This document shows positions 13,438-14,362 of a stretch of 14,362 bases of DNA, piece after piece (position 1 is the stretch's first letter; each line of letters starts with the position of its first letter). The notes beneath the pieces are model-generated. The model was not told the DNA's origin and did not search any database. It was given only the letters and a program-made list of their open reading frames with translations. The position numbers and the translations under genes were made by a program. The stretch covers positions 1 through 14,362 of the forward strand of contig JAEYUC010000107.1 in assembly GCA_023433705.1 (NCBI GenBank). The letters are read 5' to 3'. The DNA is from Pseudomonadota bacterium. GTDB lineage: Bacteria; Pseudomonadota; Gammaproteobacteria; Steroidobacterales; Steroidobacteraceae.

Positions 13438-14258
13438 TGGCGGCTCGATCGTTCGGCGAGAAACTCGCCGCGGCCTGGAAGGCGACGAATTCCCTGGTCT
13501 GCGTCGGACTCGATCCCGAGCCGAAGAAGTTTCCCGACCGGTTCCGCGAAGCGCCCGGCGGCATTTTCGAGTTCAACAAGGCCATCATCGACGCGACGCG
13601 CGATCTCGTCTGCGCGTACAAGCCGCAGTTCGCGCACTACGCGGCGCATGCGGCGGAAAATCAGCTCGAACACACCATCGATTACATCAAGGCGACGGCG
13701 CCCAACGCGATCGTGATCCTCGATTCGAAGCGCGGCGACATCGGCAGCACGGCCGAACAATATGCTCACGAAGCGTTCGAGCGTTACGGCGCGGACGCGG
13801 TCACGGTGAATCCGTATCTCGGGCGCGATTCGGTCGAGCCGTTCCTCAAACACGAGGACAAGGGGGTCATCATCCTCTGCCGCACCAGCAATCCCGGCGC
13901 GAAGGACTTCCAGGATCTCGACGTCGGCGGCAGGAAGCTGTTCCAGGTCGTGGCCGAACGCGTATCGAAGGAATGGAACACCGCGGGCAACTGCATGCTG
14001 GTTGTCGGTGCGACCTATCCCGAGGAACTCGCGGACATCCGATCGCGCGTTGGCGATCTACCCTTTCTCGTGCCCGGCGTGGGCGCGCAGGGTGGCGACG
14101 TCGCGAAGGTGATGGCGAAGGGCAAGACCTCCGCCGGCACTGGACTCGTGATCAGTTCGTCGCGCGCGATTCTCTACGCGAGCTCGGGCGCGGATTTCGC
14201 CGAAGCCGCTCGCAAGGCCGCAACCGACCTCCGCGACACCATCAACCTCCACCGCTAG
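13437..14258 (+). CDS. pyrF: Orotidine 5'-phosphate decarboxylase, group 2
   Basis: A 273-residue OMP decarboxylase of the longer group-2 type, catalysing the last step of de novo UMP synthesis (OMP to UMP and CO2). The catalytic D-x-K-x-x-D tetrad region reads LDSKRGDIGSTA (95-106), with D96, K98 and D101. Other markers are the N-terminal LVCVGLDPEPKKFP (20-33), YKPQFAHY (61-68), TVNPYLGRDSVEPF (123-136), and the phosphate-binding VPGVGAQGGD (212-221) with the later SSSRAI (240-245). All key residues appear intact. The start ATG at 13437-13439 overlaps the uvrD TAA by one base, with GAGGT 9 bases upstream inside uvrD, so translation is coupled to uvrD. The stop lies four bases before a large inverted repeat that probably ends the transcript. 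Confidence 0.97.
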   Translation: MAARSFGEKLAAAWKATNSLVCVGLDPEPKKFPDRFREAPGGIFEFNKAIIDATRDLVCAYKPQFAHYAAHAAENQLEHTIDYIKATAPNAIVILDSKRGDIGSTAEQYAHEAFERYGADAVTVNPYLGRDSVEPFLKHEDKGVIILCRTSNPGAKDFQDLDVGGRKLFQVVAERVSKEWNTAGNCMLVVGATYPEELADIRSRVGDLPFLVPGVGAQGGDVAKVMAKGKTSAGTGLVISSSRAILYASSGADFAEAARKAATDLRDTINLHR

Positions 14259-14262
14259 ACGG

Positions 14263-14357
14263 GTTGGTGCCGGGTGAGAAAAAGCGGAGTTAGCTCCCCC
14301 TTGCCCCCGCGCCCGCCCCGCGGAAGCTAACTCCGCTTTTTCTCACCCCGCACCAAC
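14263..14357. repeat. Large near-perfect inverted repeat (33-bp arms) after pyrF
   Basis: The left arm 14263-14295 and right arm 14325-14357 are reverse complements at 32 of 33 positions, the single mismatch being C14271. The 29-base spacer 14296-14324 is about two-thirds C and contains its own small hairpin (CCGCG at 14307-14311 with CGCGG at 14319-14323). The arms contain an A5 run on the left (14279-14283) and a T5 run on the right (14337-14341). No second copy occurs in this window. It may be a REP-like or MITE-like palindromic element that supplies a terminator; the window ends five bases beyond it, so its outer boundary and any target duplication cannot be examined. Confidence 0.9.
14284..14341 (+). 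terminator. Probable Rho-independent terminator of uvrD-pyrF, potentially bidirectional
   Basis: A 12-bp perfect stem GCGGAGTTAGCT (14284-14295) pairs with AGCTAACTCCGC (14325-14336) and is followed at once by TTTTT (14337-14341), the classic intrinsic terminator layout. An AAAAA run (14279-14283) before the stem gives the same layout on the minus strand, so it could also stop transcription arriving from the right. The loop of 29 bases is longer than usual, though a nested hairpin shortens it. It lies 25 bases after the pyrF stop. Confidence 0.75.
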
Positions 14358-14362
14358 GGTCC

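Overview
This is a compact, gene-dense, high-GC stretch (I judge roughly 63-65% G+C by eye) of an ordinary-looking bacterial chromosome. The UvrD helicase aligns along its whole length with what I remember of gammaproteobacterial UvrD. The other families (DUF423, GFA, DoxX, EamA, AI-2E exporter, GcvA-like LysR) are common in Proteobacteria. I infer a gammaproteobacterium, perhaps a Steroidobacter/Nevskia-like soil or freshwater lineage; that finer placement is a guess. PyrF is of the longer group-2 type. I see no rRNA, tRNA, CRISPR array, transposase, integrase or phage gene. No gene-free stretch exceeds about 110 bases.

Layout. Bases 1-4318 hold eight minus-strand genes. DoxX and a CYTH-domain protein are joined by a 2-bp gap. 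A 100-bp gap follows, then an envelope-anchored helical protein, an NTF2-like protein, a GFA zinc protein, a DUF423 membrane protein (TTG start abutting the GFA stop), a PaiB/pyridoxamine-oxidase-like flavoprotein, and a small membrane protein cut by the window edge. Bases 4446-5371 are a two-gene minus-strand operon (antibiotic-biosynthesis-monooxygenase-like protein and glutathione S-transferase, overlapping by ATGA). It is divergent from a GcvA-like LysR regulator (5475-6380). A second, divergent GST-like protein (6390-7154) is convergent with LysR. A macro-domain protein and a VOC protein form another minus-strand pair (7236-8137), divergent from an EamA transporter (8196-9083). EamA is convergent, 2 bp apart, with a VOC gene and the membrane-protein gene upstream of it (9086-9987). 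The last third is plus-strand: AI-2E family exporter, uvrD and pyrF, with uvrD and pyrF sharing one base.

Together, bases 1-10000 look like chromosomal accessory and housekeeping genes rich in small stress and detoxification families: two GST-like proteins, two VOC proteins, ABM, GFA, a PNPOx-like flavoprotein, a macro domain and DoxX. The right end is core DNA repair and pyrimidine synthesis.

I did not find a defence system or other clearly new multigene system. The most unusual DNA element is a 95-base near-perfect inverted repeat (33-bp arms, 32/33 matching) directly after pyrF. It contains a plausible bidirectional terminator but is larger than a terminator needs to be. The most interesting uncharacterised protein is the membrane-anchored helical protein at 2201-3235, which carries two copies of a helical motif.
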